DNA from: Lachnospiraceae bacterium UBA935
Lineage (GTDB): Bacteria; Bacillota; Clostridia; Lachnospirales; Lachnospiraceae
Assembly: GCA_002293525.1 (NCBI GenBank)
Contig: DBDJ01000048.1
Location: 1-64,000, forward strand
Direction: 5' to 3'
Length of the DNA stretch: 64,000 nt
The translations under genes were made by a program, and so were the position numbers. A model generated the notes under the pieces. It saw nothing but the letters and a program-made list of their open reading frames with translations, searched no databases and had not been told where the DNA came from. Below are positions 18,401 to 26,804 of this stretch, one piece after another (positions within the stretch are counted from its first letter, which is position 1; the number at the start of each line of letters is the position of its first letter).

Positions 18401-18900
18401 GAACCGTTGCCGCTGCTGCCGCCATTTATTTGGATATTCTCCTCATACACGTTATTGTTGGTATTGTTCTCATTGATGGATAAATCGTCGTTGATCCATG
18501 CGATCAGCTTGAAGGATCCGCTTCCCGCTGTCCATGTGGTTCCGCTCACACCGCCCGTAGCCTGCAGGGTTACGGTTGCGCCCGGTGCTATCGAGCCACG
18601 ATGCTGATCGTTCCAGGAAAAGTAATTGTCCAGATTGTCAATACTGAATCGCACGCCATGTTTTACGTCTGCCGGTGTTGCTTGCGGTCCGTTGTTTTTT
18701 ATAACCGCACTTAAGGTTACCTGGTCGCCCGGCTGCGGATTAGCCGGCGAGGTAATGATGTCGATTACCACCAGGTCGCAGTTTCCGTTGCCTACAGCGG
18801 CACTGGTCGGCATGATGGATGCTGACAGAAAATACACGGTTGACAGAATAAATGCCATTGCTCTGGCAATATGGGATGACCTTGCTTTTTTTTGTCTCAT
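15484..18900 (-). CDS. Secreted CARDB-repeat, beta-helix glycanase (GH87 alpha-1,3-glucanase-like)
   Basis: A 1138-residue exported protein. A signal peptide (about residues 1-34, cut after TSA) is followed by three near-identical CARDB-like Ig domains (about 40-155, 168-278, 300-415), a fourth diverged one (about 432-545), a carbohydrate-binding-like module (about 560-730) and a right-handed parallel beta-helix (about 740-1120). The helix begins VEDFGAVANDGQDD and holds the stretch NNGDDALACWPDN, whose double Asp resembles the catalytic pair of GH87 mutanases/mycodextranases. The GH87 call is by memory of the motif; another pectate-lyase-fold glycanase is possible. Acidic Gly/Asp linkers join the CARDB units. 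AAAGGAGG precedes the ATG. Confidence 0.75.
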   Translation of the reverse strand: MRQKKARSSHIARAMAFILSTVYFLSASIMPTSAAVGNGNCDLVVIDIITSPANPQPGDQVTLSAVIKNNGPQATPADVKHGVRFSIDNLDNYFSWNDQHRGSIAPGATVTLQATGGVSGTTWTAGSGSFKLIAWINDDLSINENNTNNNVYEENIQINGGSSGNGSGDLIVTDITTSPADPQPGDQVTLSAVIKNIGQGATPSGVKHGVRFSIDTLNNYFSWNDQHFGSIAPGASVTLQASGGVNGTTWTPGSEGSYELIAWVNDDLTVHESNTNNNVYQETLQIGDDGGDDGGGDDGGGDNDGPSDLVVTDIIMTPANPRPGQAVTLSAVIKNNGGATTPGVKHGVRFSIDTLNNYFSWNDQYLGPIAAGASVTLQATGGVSGTTWTPAAEGEYTLIAWVNDGNPGQYPVAESNYDNNVYEEEVSIEDDPTGGICDLVIESVGYRTSSPREGVETALTATVRNNGVEPSSKFNTVDFYHDGVFFETVTMSPKIQPGGTLVFTSEALVELVLGDHVISAVVNNNRVSEETNYNNNNLEATATVTVRPDDPVVPTPSPEDVGAAVPYHRYEADAGTYGGGAVLQTAPYFEQHLIAAEASCQKYVSLPSAGSYVQWTIRDGGGGDGINMRFTMPDSSNGMGLDGSLDIYVNGTKVSINRYGTRSNTINLSSYWSWQYFNGDQPSDAPGGAPRFRFDEVHFMLDAPLVPGDVVKIQNNAGDHIYGVDFIEVEQVPNMVDIPVNAVSVEDFGAVANDGQDDLDEFMDAVAEANRLKKDVYIPEGKFELGQIWHIGAQDITITGAGMWYTNIHFTSPNQQSGGISGENGRASSNLEFGNVYLSSMLRSRYNQQAVYKCFMDSWGHDSRIFNVWEEHFECGFWIGDYNSPYEITSNLLIENCRIRNNLADGVNFCVGTNNSTVFNCSVRNNGDDALACWPDNFAGAGPAYNNTFKYNTIENNWRAAAIAIFGGYGHKIHNNYVKDSFKGSAIRLNTTFPGHHFDNMPEEILFSDMIIETSGTSFDCYGGERGAIDLEASGGSINNITFDTILIKNSPRSAIQFCYGSGFSNIKFKNITVDKVGLDGDTHSRFSQSHSGKVLYSATNNGSVDVCDFTILNVDPEDYVFIQNGFGVTGNAAHLFS
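17992..18042. repeat. GCC/GTC-rich microsatellite encoding a Gly-Asp linker
   Basis: A run of GCCGCCGTC-type units with a longer period near 15 bp codes on the minus strand for the acidic linker GDDGGDDGGGDDGGGD between the second and third CARDB domains. It is prone to in-frame length change. Confidence 0.75.
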
Positions 18901-19241
18901 GTTTCCTCCTTTACCAAATTAGGTTTAACGTTCAACCTATTAAAATCATTACAAAATTATCAATAAAATGAATGTAAAAATCAGTTTTTATGTTTTGTTT
19001 GTTACAACCCTTATATTTTTTATTCAATTAAGTGAATTGTTTTATAGTTGACTCACTTTACTCATAATTCAAGAAATAATACACTTTTCTTACTATTCAA
19101 TTTATTGTCTTAGATTATTCTATATATTTACCTCTACCCTCCTTTACAATTTAATATAAGTCGATTTGTTTTATATGTTTACCATAGCATATTTTTGCCC
19201 ATCTGTAAACATTATTCAGTCATATTTTCAAGTAATCTCTA
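18901..19241. other. AT-rich intergenic regulatory region
   Basis: A 341-base gene-free stretch, very AT rich, between the secreted glycanase gene and the DUF6044-like membrane protein gene, both on the minus strand. It should hold the glycanase promoter, but I find no clean consensus pair; TTGATA (18957-18962 on the minus strand) with a poor -10 is the best. It contains a LacI-like palindrome at 18920-18939. Confidence 0.6.
18920..18939. promoter_or_regulatory. LacI-type operator palindrome upstream of the glycanase gene
   Basis: TAGGTTTAACGTTCAACCTA is a 20-bp dyad with one mismatch and the central CG typical of LacI/CcpA-family operators. It lies about 20 bases before the start codon, where bound repressor would block transcription. 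A carbohydrate-responsive LacI-family regulator (not in this window) is the natural candidate. Confidence 0.55.
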
Positions 19242-20993
19242 TCATGATCTTGTCTCATACACATACAGATCATAAGGGGAACTATAATCCGCTCCCGACA
19301 GTTTAGCAATCAGCCTCACTCCCGCCGACTCCGGGTTTTTAAGCACCAGCCGGGAAAAAATATATTTTCCTCCCAGTGCCATATAGGCATCCTTATCCAT
19401 ATATAATTCGTCTTCCGTAACCGGCAGGCTGCGGACCGGGCTGATTACGGAAGGATGATTTCCGGAATAAAGATTCACCCTTGCTCCCCATTCATCATAG
19501 TAGACCCGGCTTGCCGGGATGCGGTCCAAGGCCGGCGCGATGACTTCCCGAAATGCCTCTTTATATTCCTGGGGATAAAATCCCAGATACCCGTCCAGAC
19601 TGGCAATCCCGTTATACTGGAGCACCGCCGGATAAAATCCGTAAGCCGCCGACCACTCTCCCTGATAACCGATTGCTTCCCGGGCCGCCGTAAACAGTTC
19701 CGTCGAATAAAATGCTTCGTAACTCAGCTGATCGGATGTTTTGCCTTTCACCAGCTCCCATGCCTTCTGATAACCGGTATGATAAAGATCGTTATATCTC
19801 GTTCCCGACAACAGTATTACGGCAATAGCCGCCAGAGCCGCCACATTGGCATAAAGCTTCCACCACTTCTGCCTGCTGTCATACATCCGTTTCAGCACCA
19901 GAAAGAATGAGGCATACCAGAGAAAAGGACTGAAAAAAACCGTCCGGTTAAATTGCCATCCCGTCAGTGGCGGGACAAGCTGCTCCAACACATCACGAAA
20001 ACCTTCCCAATAATACAGCCCGTAAATCAGACTGTTAAATGCAATCAGTAAGGCCAGCAAATTATAAACATCGTGAAAAATCGCTTTGCCATTCTTTTTT
20101 CTGATATAACCGAGGTTCAATATTAAAAAATAGCTCGCACATACCGGCAGTACCAGCCAGGTATGCACGCTTTCCGCATGGAACATCCCTTGTGACCATA
20201 CCACAGCTATTTCCCGCACGATCTCGCTAAAAGTAAAGGAACCGGCCACTAAGGTAGCACGGATCGTTTCCTCCCCGCCAAACAGCATCTGCCCGAACAG
20301 GCGGTATTCACAGCCGATGTAGCCGGCCGCAAGCACCACTAAGGCCAGAATCAGCTTCCAGCAGATTTTCTTGTCCCTGATACGGAGCCAAATGATTCCC
20401 GCGGCCAGATAAGCCAGAATAAATAGCCCGAAATAAGAAAAGTATGACAGCAGCGGGTAAAAAAGCAAAGCCAGATACCATTTCCCGGCACTTTTACCCG
20501 ATTCCGCACGATAGACCCGCAGCAGCACAAAAACTGCCAGCGGTATCGTAGCAAAAGGGATGCCAAAATTAGGAAACAGATTCAATATTCCATAAGCAAA
20601 CCCGGCCAGACCGACAATCGGCCGATAATTCCGGAAGTCCTCCCGTAACCATTCCCTGGCCAGCAGATGACAGGAAACCACTGCAATCAAGATTTTCAGA
20701 AAATAACCGGTAATATATGCCGCAAAATCCGGCAATATCATATATAGCATCGTATACAAAGAAAATTCAGCAGGCAGGAGATCCCTGCTGACCCCGCCTA
20801 AAAAAGGAACTTCCCCATTTCTGGCCCAAAACAATCCGCCCTCACGCATCATACGATACTGCGGGATAAATAAATCCAGATTGTCATGGATCGCTATATA
20901 GCTCCCTTCGCCGAACCCAATAAAAACACCGGCAGCAAACAGCAGAAAGGCTATGATCAGTATCCCGTACCAGTATTCTTTTACTATCTTCAT
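19242..20993 (-). CDS. Polytopic membrane protein (DUF6044-like)
   Basis: A 583-residue protein with about 12 predicted membrane helices in its first 420 residues and a C-terminal soluble domain of about 150 residues. It resembles the DUF6044/YfhO-type large membrane proteins linked to glycan assembly or glycolipid transfer; early residues GEGSYIAIHDNLDLFIPQ are the likely conserved loop, with acidic residues that suit a GT-C-like fold. The start at 20993 follows GAGG and overlaps the VOC gene end slightly less than the alternative 21029. It is the last gene of the FkbH-ACP-MBOAT-VOC operon. Confidence 0.65.
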   Translation of the reverse strand: MKIVKEYWYGILIIAFLLFAAGVFIGFGEGSYIAIHDNLDLFIPQYRMMREGGLFWARNGEVPFLGGVSRDLLPAEFSLYTMLYMILPDFAAYITGYFLKILIAVVSCHLLAREWLREDFRNYRPIVGLAGFAYGILNLFPNFGIPFATIPLAVFVLLRVYRAESGKSAGKWYLALLFYPLLSYFSYFGLFILAYLAAGIIWLRIRDKKICWKLILALVVLAAGYIGCEYRLFGQMLFGGEETIRATLVAGSFTFSEIVREIAVVWSQGMFHAESVHTWLVLPVCASYFLILNLGYIRKKNGKAIFHDVYNLLALLIAFNSLIYGLYYWEGFRDVLEQLVPPLTGWQFNRTVFFSPFLWYASFFLVLKRMYDSRQKWWKLYANVAALAAIAVILLSGTRYNDLYHTGYQKAWELVKGKTSDQLSYEAFYSTELFTAAREAIGYQGEWSAAYGFYPAVLQYNGIASLDGYLGFYPQEYKEAFREVIAPALDRIPASRVYYDEWGARVNLYSGNHPSVISPVRSLPVTEDELYMDKDAYMALGGKYIFSRLVLKNPESAGVRLIAKLSGADYSSPYDLYVYETRS

Positions 20994-21009
20994 ATACCGT
21001 ATCCTCACC

Positions 21010-21399
21010 TTATGCTTCCAATATCTCAATCATGCCGATATTATAATTCATTAAAAAAGCTACCCGTTTATTTCCCAGAGCGGGAGCCGGCTGCGGTGCT
21101 TCGATCAATGTATAGCCGTTCTGGCAAAGCTGTTCCAGCTCAGTCTCAAATTCACTGCTGACATAGCAGAGATGATAAGGAGAATTGCGATGCTTTTTCA
21201 TCAGCGAGTACACCACGGAGCTTTCATCCCTTGGCATAATAAGTTCGACCTGATAGCCGTCCTTTTCTAAAAATAAGATGTCAATAACCCTGGCCGGATC
21301 ATAAACCTCTTCACTCACTGCCGAAAAACCCAGCTTACTAAATTCCTCTTTCGCGGCAGCAATATTTTTGACTAAGTAACCGATGTGGTGTATTGTCAC
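21010..21399 (-). CDS. VOC-superfamily (glyoxalase/epimerase-like) protein
   Basis: A 129-residue metal-dependent beta-alpha-beta protein. It opens with IHHIGYLVKNI and has the second-half motifs YHLCYVS and IEILE, supplying the His/Glu ligands of vicinal-oxygen-chelate enzymes. The form is nearest to methylmalonyl-CoA epimerase-like members. In this operon it may act on the acyl group carried by the ACP, for instance an epimerisation, but this is inference from position. It follows the MBOAT gene by about 70 bases. Confidence 0.75.
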   Translation of the reverse strand: MTIHHIGYLVKNIAAAKEEFSKLGFSAVSEEVYDPARVIDILFLEKDGYQVELIMPRDESSVVYSLMKKHRNSPYHLCYVSSEFETELEQLCQNGYTLIEAPQPAPALGNKRVAFLMNYNIGMIEILEA

Positions 21400-21410
21400 A
21401 GAATCTCCTA

Positions 21411-21459
21411 TCCGTACTGAAGTCTTGTCCGTACTGAATCATATCCGTACCGATCAGAT
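21411..21459. repeat. Short tandem repeat between MBOAT and VOC genes
   Basis: Three copies of TCCGTACTGAA-like sequence begin at 21411, 21428 and 21444 (periods 17 and 16 bases). The array fills the gap between two genes of one operon. Confidence 0.6.
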
Positions 21460-21469
21460 ACAATCTAAC

Positions 21470-23011
21470 CTAAAATCCTTGATAAATAAACTCGGCCGCA
21501 TCATAATCCGGGCCATAATAGCCCAGTAAAATGGTATAAAACAACAAAGCATACCAGATCAGCCAGCGAACCGGCAGCGGTTTTGCCGCGATCCGGTCAC
21601 GGATGCCGCCGCCTTTTTCCTTTAGCAACGAAACGAGTATCAGGATCACCACCGAAACGGCACCGACCGTAAACTCGATCCAGTCAAGCCCGAGGGTAAA
21701 CAACGACCCGTCAACCAGCACTGCCGGGTTCCAGACCGAAAACATGCTTTTCCAGATACGAAAACCGATCCGTGCGCTGTCCGCCCGAAAAAACACATCT
21801 GCCAAGGTAACCAGCAGAAAGGTCCGGCAGACACGCAGGCCGTCCAGCACTTTATGATGCGGATCCCTGCCTTTATTTTTCATCCAGCGGGCAAATACCG
21901 GCTCGACTAGTTCCCCCGCCACAATAAAACCCCAATGAAACAGGCCGGCTCCCAAGATGTATTTCCATCCGCCGCCATGCCAGATTCCCACCGTAAACCA
22001 CAGGATAAACATCGCAAGAAAGGTTGTCAGCCGCTTGCCGTTCTTCTTGCCTAAGCCGCTACGCAGAGAATTGCCGATCCTGACAAACAGCTGGGAACGA
22101 AGCAAAGGATAAAACACATAATCCTTCATAAAACTGCCCAATGTCATATGCCATCGCCGCCAATATTCAGCAATGCTTTTCGACAAGAACGGCGTCCGGA
22201 AATTTTCCGGCAGCGTTATGCCAAACGTCTGCGCCAGGCCAAGAACAATGTCCATGTAGCCGGAGAAATCCGTCGCCAGCTGAATTACAAAACAAACGGC
22301 GGCAATCCAGAAATACGCCCCTTCATAATTGCTGTAATCATCATAGACTGTATTCACGATCAAGGCCGCCCGCTCAGCGATCACCAGCTTTTTAAAAAAC
22401 CCCCAGACCATCCGCTGCAGGCCCTTGGTAACCTGGTCATAACGAAGCGGGTGGGGGCGGTACAGCTCTTCCTCCATCTCCTTGAACCGCATGATCGGAC
22501 CGGAGATCATCGCCGGAAAAAACATCCCGTAAAGGGTGAACTTAAAAAAGTTCGTGCTCACCTTGCCAATCCCGTAATAAATATCCAGTACATAGCCAAG
22601 CAGCGAAAGCGTATAAAATGACACCCCTAGCGGTATCAAAAACTGCAGGGCATCCAGCGGTTTACCCTGAAATAATCGCCCCTGAAACAAAGCAACCAGC
22701 CCATTATAAGTATAAATCCCAAAATTAAAGTAGATCAGTACTACCAAAACCCCCAGCGTCCCTGCCAGGGAAAAGCAAAGCCAGGCTTTTTTCCTGCGCC
22801 CGTCTTCTGCTTTGGACAACCGGTATCCGCTGACGAAACAGACTGCCGAAGTTGCAAGCGGATACAGGATCAGCCACCCGCTTCCTCCTAACAGGTAAAA
22901 AGCGATGCTTCCTGCAAGCAGAACCAGCCACTGCAGCTGCTTCGGTACTGCGTAATACAAAATCAGTACTACGGCATAAAAACACAAAAAATAAAACGAG
23001 GTAATGTTCAT
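21470..23011 (-). CDS. MBOAT family O-acyltransferase (DltB/AlgI-like)
   Basis: A 513-residue polytopic enzyme that moves acyl groups through the membrane to an extracellular acceptor. The MBOAT core is clear: WRRWHMTLGSFMKDYVFYPL in the middle and the catalytic-histidine stretch FTVGIWHGGGWKYI near residue 330. Because an ACP gene directly precedes it, the donor is probably an acyl-ACP, as with DltC and DltB in lipoteichoic acid alanylation. The ATG at 23011 follows GAGG by six bases; its neighbour's stop is just upstream. Confidence 0.9.
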   Translation of the reverse strand: MNITSFYFLCFYAVVLILYYAVPKQLQWLVLLAGSIAFYLLGGSGWLILYPLATSAVCFVSGYRLSKAEDGRRKKAWLCFSLAGTLGVLVVLIYFNFGIYTYNGLVALFQGRLFQGKPLDALQFLIPLGVSFYTLSLLGYVLDIYYGIGKVSTNFFKFTLYGMFFPAMISGPIMRFKEMEEELYRPHPLRYDQVTKGLQRMVWGFFKKLVIAERAALIVNTVYDDYSNYEGAYFWIAAVCFVIQLATDFSGYMDIVLGLAQTFGITLPENFRTPFLSKSIAEYWRRWHMTLGSFMKDYVFYPLLRSQLFVRIGNSLRSGLGKKNGKRLTTFLAMFILWFTVGIWHGGGWKYILGAGLFHWGFIVAGELVEPVFARWMKNKGRDPHHKVLDGLRVCRTFLLVTLADVFFRADSARIGFRIWKSMFSVWNPAVLVDGSLFTLGLDWIEFTVGAVSVVILILVSLLKEKGGGIRDRIAAKPLPVRWLIWYALLFYTILLGYYGPDYDAAEFIYQGF

Positions 23012-23019
23012 CTGAAACC

Positions 23020-23262
23020 TCAACCAATTGATGCTGCTATGACATCAACCATTTCTCCGACGTTTTTCATCGACACCACCTGGCCCATGGTAAATTTCAT
23101 CCCCATTTCATGCTCAATCGCGTTGATGAGATTGATATGTTCCAGAGAATCCCACTCTTCAATATCATCGGCGGTGGTTTTGTCCGTCACTGTAATGGAT
23201 TCATCGTCAAATATGTCCCTGAATATAATATTGAGACGGTCAAAGATTGCTTCCCTGTTCAT
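23020..23262 (-). CDS. Acyl carrier protein (FkbH-associated)
   Basis: An 80-residue carrier protein with the phosphopantetheine site WDSLEH (Ser39). It overlaps the stop of the FkbH-like gene by four bases and is followed by the MBOAT gene, so it most likely takes its acyl load from FkbH and hands it to the MBOAT. It is a clear relative of the carrier at 49178 but not of standard fatty-acid ACP. Confidence 0.9.
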   Translation of the reverse strand: MNREAIFDRLNIIFRDIFDDESITVTDKTTADDIEEWDSLEHINLINAIEHEMGMKFTMGQVVSMKNVGEMVDVIAASIG

Positions 23263-25070
23263 GGCTGTTCTCCTTTAAATCCATAATTTTTTAAAGTAAT
23301 TACTTGATTCTTTTTATCATAAGGTTCCGGAATCAAATATTCCCAGACCGTATTTCCTTTTTCGTCTTCCTTGATCTTTTCAAAGCCCTGAAGGTCATAA
23401 AACTCTTTAACCATGGCATTCTTAGCCGTCGGATAATAATATCCTCTGATCACGGCTATATCTCTTTTCCGGCATTCTTCCGCCACCCTATCCATCATCG
23501 CATATTCCATATCCCGTTTCAGCACCCGGCAGCTCATAAGCCATAATTCCAGATGCAGGACCGCTTCCTCAATCCGCCCGATCACCACCGATACCACGCC
23601 GTTGTCGCCAAACCGGTCCGCCAGCCTGCCGCAGAGCGTAATATAGTTCCGGTCGGCGGCGGTCTGCTCGATCTCACTCTGGGTAAACCGCTTTGTCGTC
23701 AGATTGAACTGGTTGCTTTTATTGGTCAGCTGGGCAATCCTGGCCATATAGAGCGGCTCAAATGCTTTGATTGTCCCCGTCATCTCAAGCGATAATAAAT
23801 ACTCCCGGTAATCTCCGTAATGAATTTCCTGCTGCTTCCGGGCGATATTGGCCTGGTACATGGCATTGCGGCTGCCGTCTTCCTCCGACAGGGATGTCAC
23901 TTCAAAATAACCGTTCCGGTCCAAGATCTGAATCGTTCTTTCCGGCGCTCCGATCTCCGGGACAGCCGCGCCTTTCACCTGCTGGCGGACAATCTCCTGC
24001 TCGGCCGGATTATCATCGACAAAAACCAAAGCTTCCGGCAGAATCTCCAGTTCTTTGGCTATTTCCAGCAGATTCCTGCTCTTGGCTTCCCAGTTGGCTT
24101 TTATCAGGACAAAGTCTTCCGGTTTCAGTATCCCGTCCGGATGCTTCAGGCCGGCAAGGGCATTTTCCGGTTCATTCTTTGAACTGACATTCAGTAATAT
24201 CCCCATTTCTTTATGCGCCCGCAAATAAGCCTGAATCTCTGCATAGACCTGACCCATGGAAGTTTCCGAGCCGATTTCCAGCTGCTCCGGTCCGTCGTCG
24301 CCGACGACGCCGCCCCAAAGCGTATTGTCCAAGTCCAGTACCAGGGCTTTTTTATTTTTCCCAAACAGCGACTTGATGATATGGGACAGGTTAAAGGCAA
24401 ATTCCGGAATCGCCTGCATATTCAAGGCATATTTGTACATATGCCAATAAGACGGCGCGGACCATCGCTCCAAACCGTATGCGGCCGATAAATAGTTGAT
24501 ATCATGAATATAGAAATCCTGATGCTCCTGGGCATACTGCGCAAATAACAGATTCAGCCGGTTTACATAATAATTCCTGCCGTGGATGTCGCTTGCCTCA
24601 CGGTTGCCCATCAGACGATAAAAAGGATAGTCGAAGTTATTCTGGATAACCGGACAATGACAGAGCTCCCGCAGCCTGTCCCACATCACCGTAAAGTGGT
24701 CGGCCTGTTTGCGGATCAGCTCATCTACTGTTTCAGCACTGTCGGAAAAGGACGGCCATACCGAAATGTTGCGGCAGGTGGTATGGATAAATATAATATC
24801 GGGAACAAACGCAATCAGCTCGGGATTGTCAAACATGGCATCCTGCCAGTACTGTCCATATTCCGACTGATAAAACTCTGCCTGGATGCCTTCGTTCAAC
24901 AGAAACAGCTCCAGGATCCGCACTATGTCATGAGTCGTGCTGCCGCCTAGGACGGCAATTTTTTTAATCAGCAAAGAAGTGCCTGCCGACTGGTTCAGCA
25001 ACTCTCGCCTGATTTTCTTGGATTTCTTTAATATGGTTTCACTGTCGAAAGGATATTCCAGTTCCCGCAT
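23259..25070 (-). CDS. FkbH-like HAD-IIIC protein (glyceryl-ACP-type synthase)
   Basis: A 603-residue FkbH-family enzyme. Known members take glycerate from 1,3-bisphosphoglycerate, lose the phosphate and load a glyceryl group on an ACP. Layout: an N-terminal SGNH-like domain (GGSTTHD near residue 43), the HAD domain with catalytic LVLDLDNTLWGG (about residues 246-257) and SSKNEPENA, FVDDNPAEQE, and a C-terminal GNAT-like domain with RFGDNGVVSV. It starts the operon with its ACP and MBOAT. It is a full-length paralogue of the protein at 49436. Confidence 0.9.
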   Translation of the reverse strand: MRELEYPFDSETILKKSKKIRRELLNQSAGTSLLIKKIAVLGGSTTHDIVRILELFLLNEGIQAEFYQSEYGQYWQDAMFDNPELIAFVPDIIFIHTTCRNISVWPSFSDSAETVDELIRKQADHFTVMWDRLRELCHCPVIQNNFDYPFYRLMGNREASDIHGRNYYVNRLNLLFAQYAQEHQDFYIHDINYLSAAYGLERWSAPSYWHMYKYALNMQAIPEFAFNLSHIIKSLFGKNKKALVLDLDNTLWGGVVGDDGPEQLEIGSETSMGQVYAEIQAYLRAHKEMGILLNVSSKNEPENALAGLKHPDGILKPEDFVLIKANWEAKSRNLLEIAKELEILPEALVFVDDNPAEQEIVRQQVKGAAVPEIGAPERTIQILDRNGYFEVTSLSEEDGSRNAMYQANIARKQQEIHYGDYREYLLSLEMTGTIKAFEPLYMARIAQLTNKSNQFNLTTKRFTQSEIEQTAADRNYITLCGRLADRFGDNGVVSVVIGRIEEAVLHLELWLMSCRVLKRDMEYAMMDRVAEECRKRDIAVIRGYYYPTAKNAMVKEFYDLQGFEKIKEDEKGNTVWEYLIPEPYDKKNQVITLKNYGFKGEQP

Positions 25071-25135
25071 ACCGCACCTCTTGATTGTAGCTATATGATC
25101 ATGGTAAGAAGATATATTGTTTAAGCTGTATCATT

Positions 25136-25164
25136 ATGATATATTTTTTTGCAGTATGCGTCAA
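25136..25164 (-). promoter_or_regulatory. Promoter of the FkbH-ACP-MBOAT operon
   Basis: Minus-strand TTGACG (25159-25164), a 17-base spacer and TATCAT (25136-25141), about 65 bases before the FkbH start. It is the only reasonable consensus pair in the gap between this operon and the zinc-ribbon operon. Confidence 0.55.
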
Positions 25165-25212
25165 CACTATTGGCTATATCCGATAAATCAATTTTTAAGA
25201 CTTTTCTCACTT

Positions 25213-26763
25213 TTAATAATCTCTTATATACAGAAAGTTTTCTCCATCAATTGATTGATAATAATGAAGACTAGCATCACCGCTTATCCCAACAGATAAA
25301 ATGCCTCCTTTCGTATTCACGTATTTGATATCTCCATCCAAATCCACGTCTGTCCCTTTATCGCCAGTAGACCAGAATAGTTCACCATCACTGATATAAA
25401 ATAACTTATTTCCATTGTATATAGTCCAGCGAGCATACGTTATCTCCTCGTCAAAATCGCCTTCCAAGTCCTCGCCAATCTGGACAGGCTTGTTATTGCC
25501 CTTCTGATACATCAATTCATCATCCGAATTGTAGAAATAGATTGCCTTGCCATCAGATGTAGCTATAAAATATCTGACGCCTTCTTCAACCAGTAATTTA
25601 TCTTCGTCATCCTCTTTCGTGCCATTTACTTTATAGATGCTGTCGCCCTTCTGATAAATAATCGTTTTACCATCTTCCATAAGTTGCGCTTTATTTATAT
25701 TGCTCACAACTTTATTTGTTTCATATTTACTGTCAATGTAATAAATATCGTCTTCATCATCGACATAAAATGTTCCGGCAAAATCTGTAACGCCATATGT
25801 TGCAGACTCAAAATCTGATATCAGCGACGTACCTTCCGGCAGCAATAAACCATTAAACGTCCCGGAAAGCAATTTTTTCTCATCGCCATTATGAATGATA
25901 TAAGAATCAGCCCCATCGCTAAAAATGACATCCGTCATATTATGATTAAAAAATAAAACGTCGCTTTCATCACTAAGCTTTTTTCTGGAGCCCCTTTCTG
26001 CACCTTTTTGTACATAGATAGATCCGTTCTTTGCGTAATAAACATACTTCGCATCATTAGAAATGGCAATAGTATCAACATCTTCGCCTAACGATATTTC
26101 TTTCCCGTTATAGTAGTAACCTCCATTTTTCTCCTCTTCTTCACCATAAACACTATAGGCTACTGTCTTACCGTCCGGCGAAACAGAATAACTGAAGTTT
26201 CTACAGTCTGCAGTTATCATTTCCGTCTTTCCGTCTTCCCAAATGTATAGCTCAGAAGTATAATCGTCATCTTCTTTTGTAAATACAATACTTTCGCCCG
26301 ATTCTCCTATAATCACATTACTTACTTCATCAGCTATAAAGGTTACTTTGTCGGCAACATAATAAAGGGAATACTCTTCATCATCGGGTGATCCGGTATT
26401 GACCACCACCGCGGCGGACTTGCTGTCAAAACTGAGATGGCGTACGTAAAAACCTTCGATTGTCATTTTAGTTTTGCCATTTTTGTCCGGATTGATCAGC
26501 ACTCTGTCTTCATCCTGTGCCAGATACAATACCGCTATCTGCTCATACTTAGAGGGCTTAATAAAACTAAATAGGATGCCTGCAACAGCAATAATTACAA
26601 CAATAACAATTACAGGCAGCTTAATCTTCTTCCGCTGTCCGACGGCGGCAGGCTCTCCGTTGTCCACCTTTTGACGTTCAGATAACGACGTACCGCAAGT
26701 CCCACAGAATTTCATATTCGGGCGGATGTCTGCACCACAGTTTTCACATTTGATATTTGTCAT
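25213..26763 (-). CDS. Zinc-ribbon membrane protein with beta-propeller-like outer domain (paralogue E)
   Basis: A 516-residue protein: zinc ribbon at residues 6-23 (CENCG...CGTCG), a charged linker, one membrane helix (about 50-68), and a 440-residue outer domain of repeated beta units with YYYNGKEISLGED and SPDGKTVAYSV. The last is like the TolB/WD-type blade motif, so a beta-propeller is likely. It is an end-to-end paralogue of the protein at 33188. The start at 26763 (AAAGGGA upstream) removes the overlap with the preceding gene. Last gene of the five-gene zinc-ribbon/VWA operon; function unknown. Confidence 0.8.
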   Translation of the reverse strand: MTNIKCENCGADIRPNMKFCGTCGTSLSERQKVDNGEPAAVGQRKKIKLPVIVIVVIIAVAGILFSFIKPSKYEQIAVLYLAQDEDRVLINPDKNGKTKMTIEGFYVRHLSFDSKSAAVVVNTGSPDDEEYSLYYVADKVTFIADEVSNVIIGESGESIVFTKEDDDYTSELYIWEDGKTEMITADCRNFSYSVSPDGKTVAYSVYGEEEEKNGGYYYNGKEISLGEDVDTIAISNDAKYVYYAKNGSIYVQKGAERGSRKKLSDESDVLFFNHNMTDVIFSDGADSYIIHNGDEKKLLSGTFNGLLLPEGTSLISDFESATYGVTDFAGTFYVDDEDDIYYIDSKYETNKVVSNINKAQLMEDGKTIIYQKGDSIYKVNGTKEDDEDKLLVEEGVRYFIATSDGKAIYFYNSDDELMYQKGNNKPVQIGEDLEGDFDEEITYARWTIYNGNKLFYISDGELFWSTGDKGTDVDLDGDIKYVNTKGGILSVGISGDASLHYYQSIDGENFLYIRDY

Positions 26764-26804
26764 ATTTTTCCCTTTCTTTTTTTGCTGCATGTTCGTTACG
26801 TAAA

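Noticed and set aside
23771..24187. Long plus-strand open frame opposite the FkbH gene
   Set aside because: It lies fully inside a well-supported enzyme gene on the other strand, has no ribosome site and a proline/serine-rich shadow composition.
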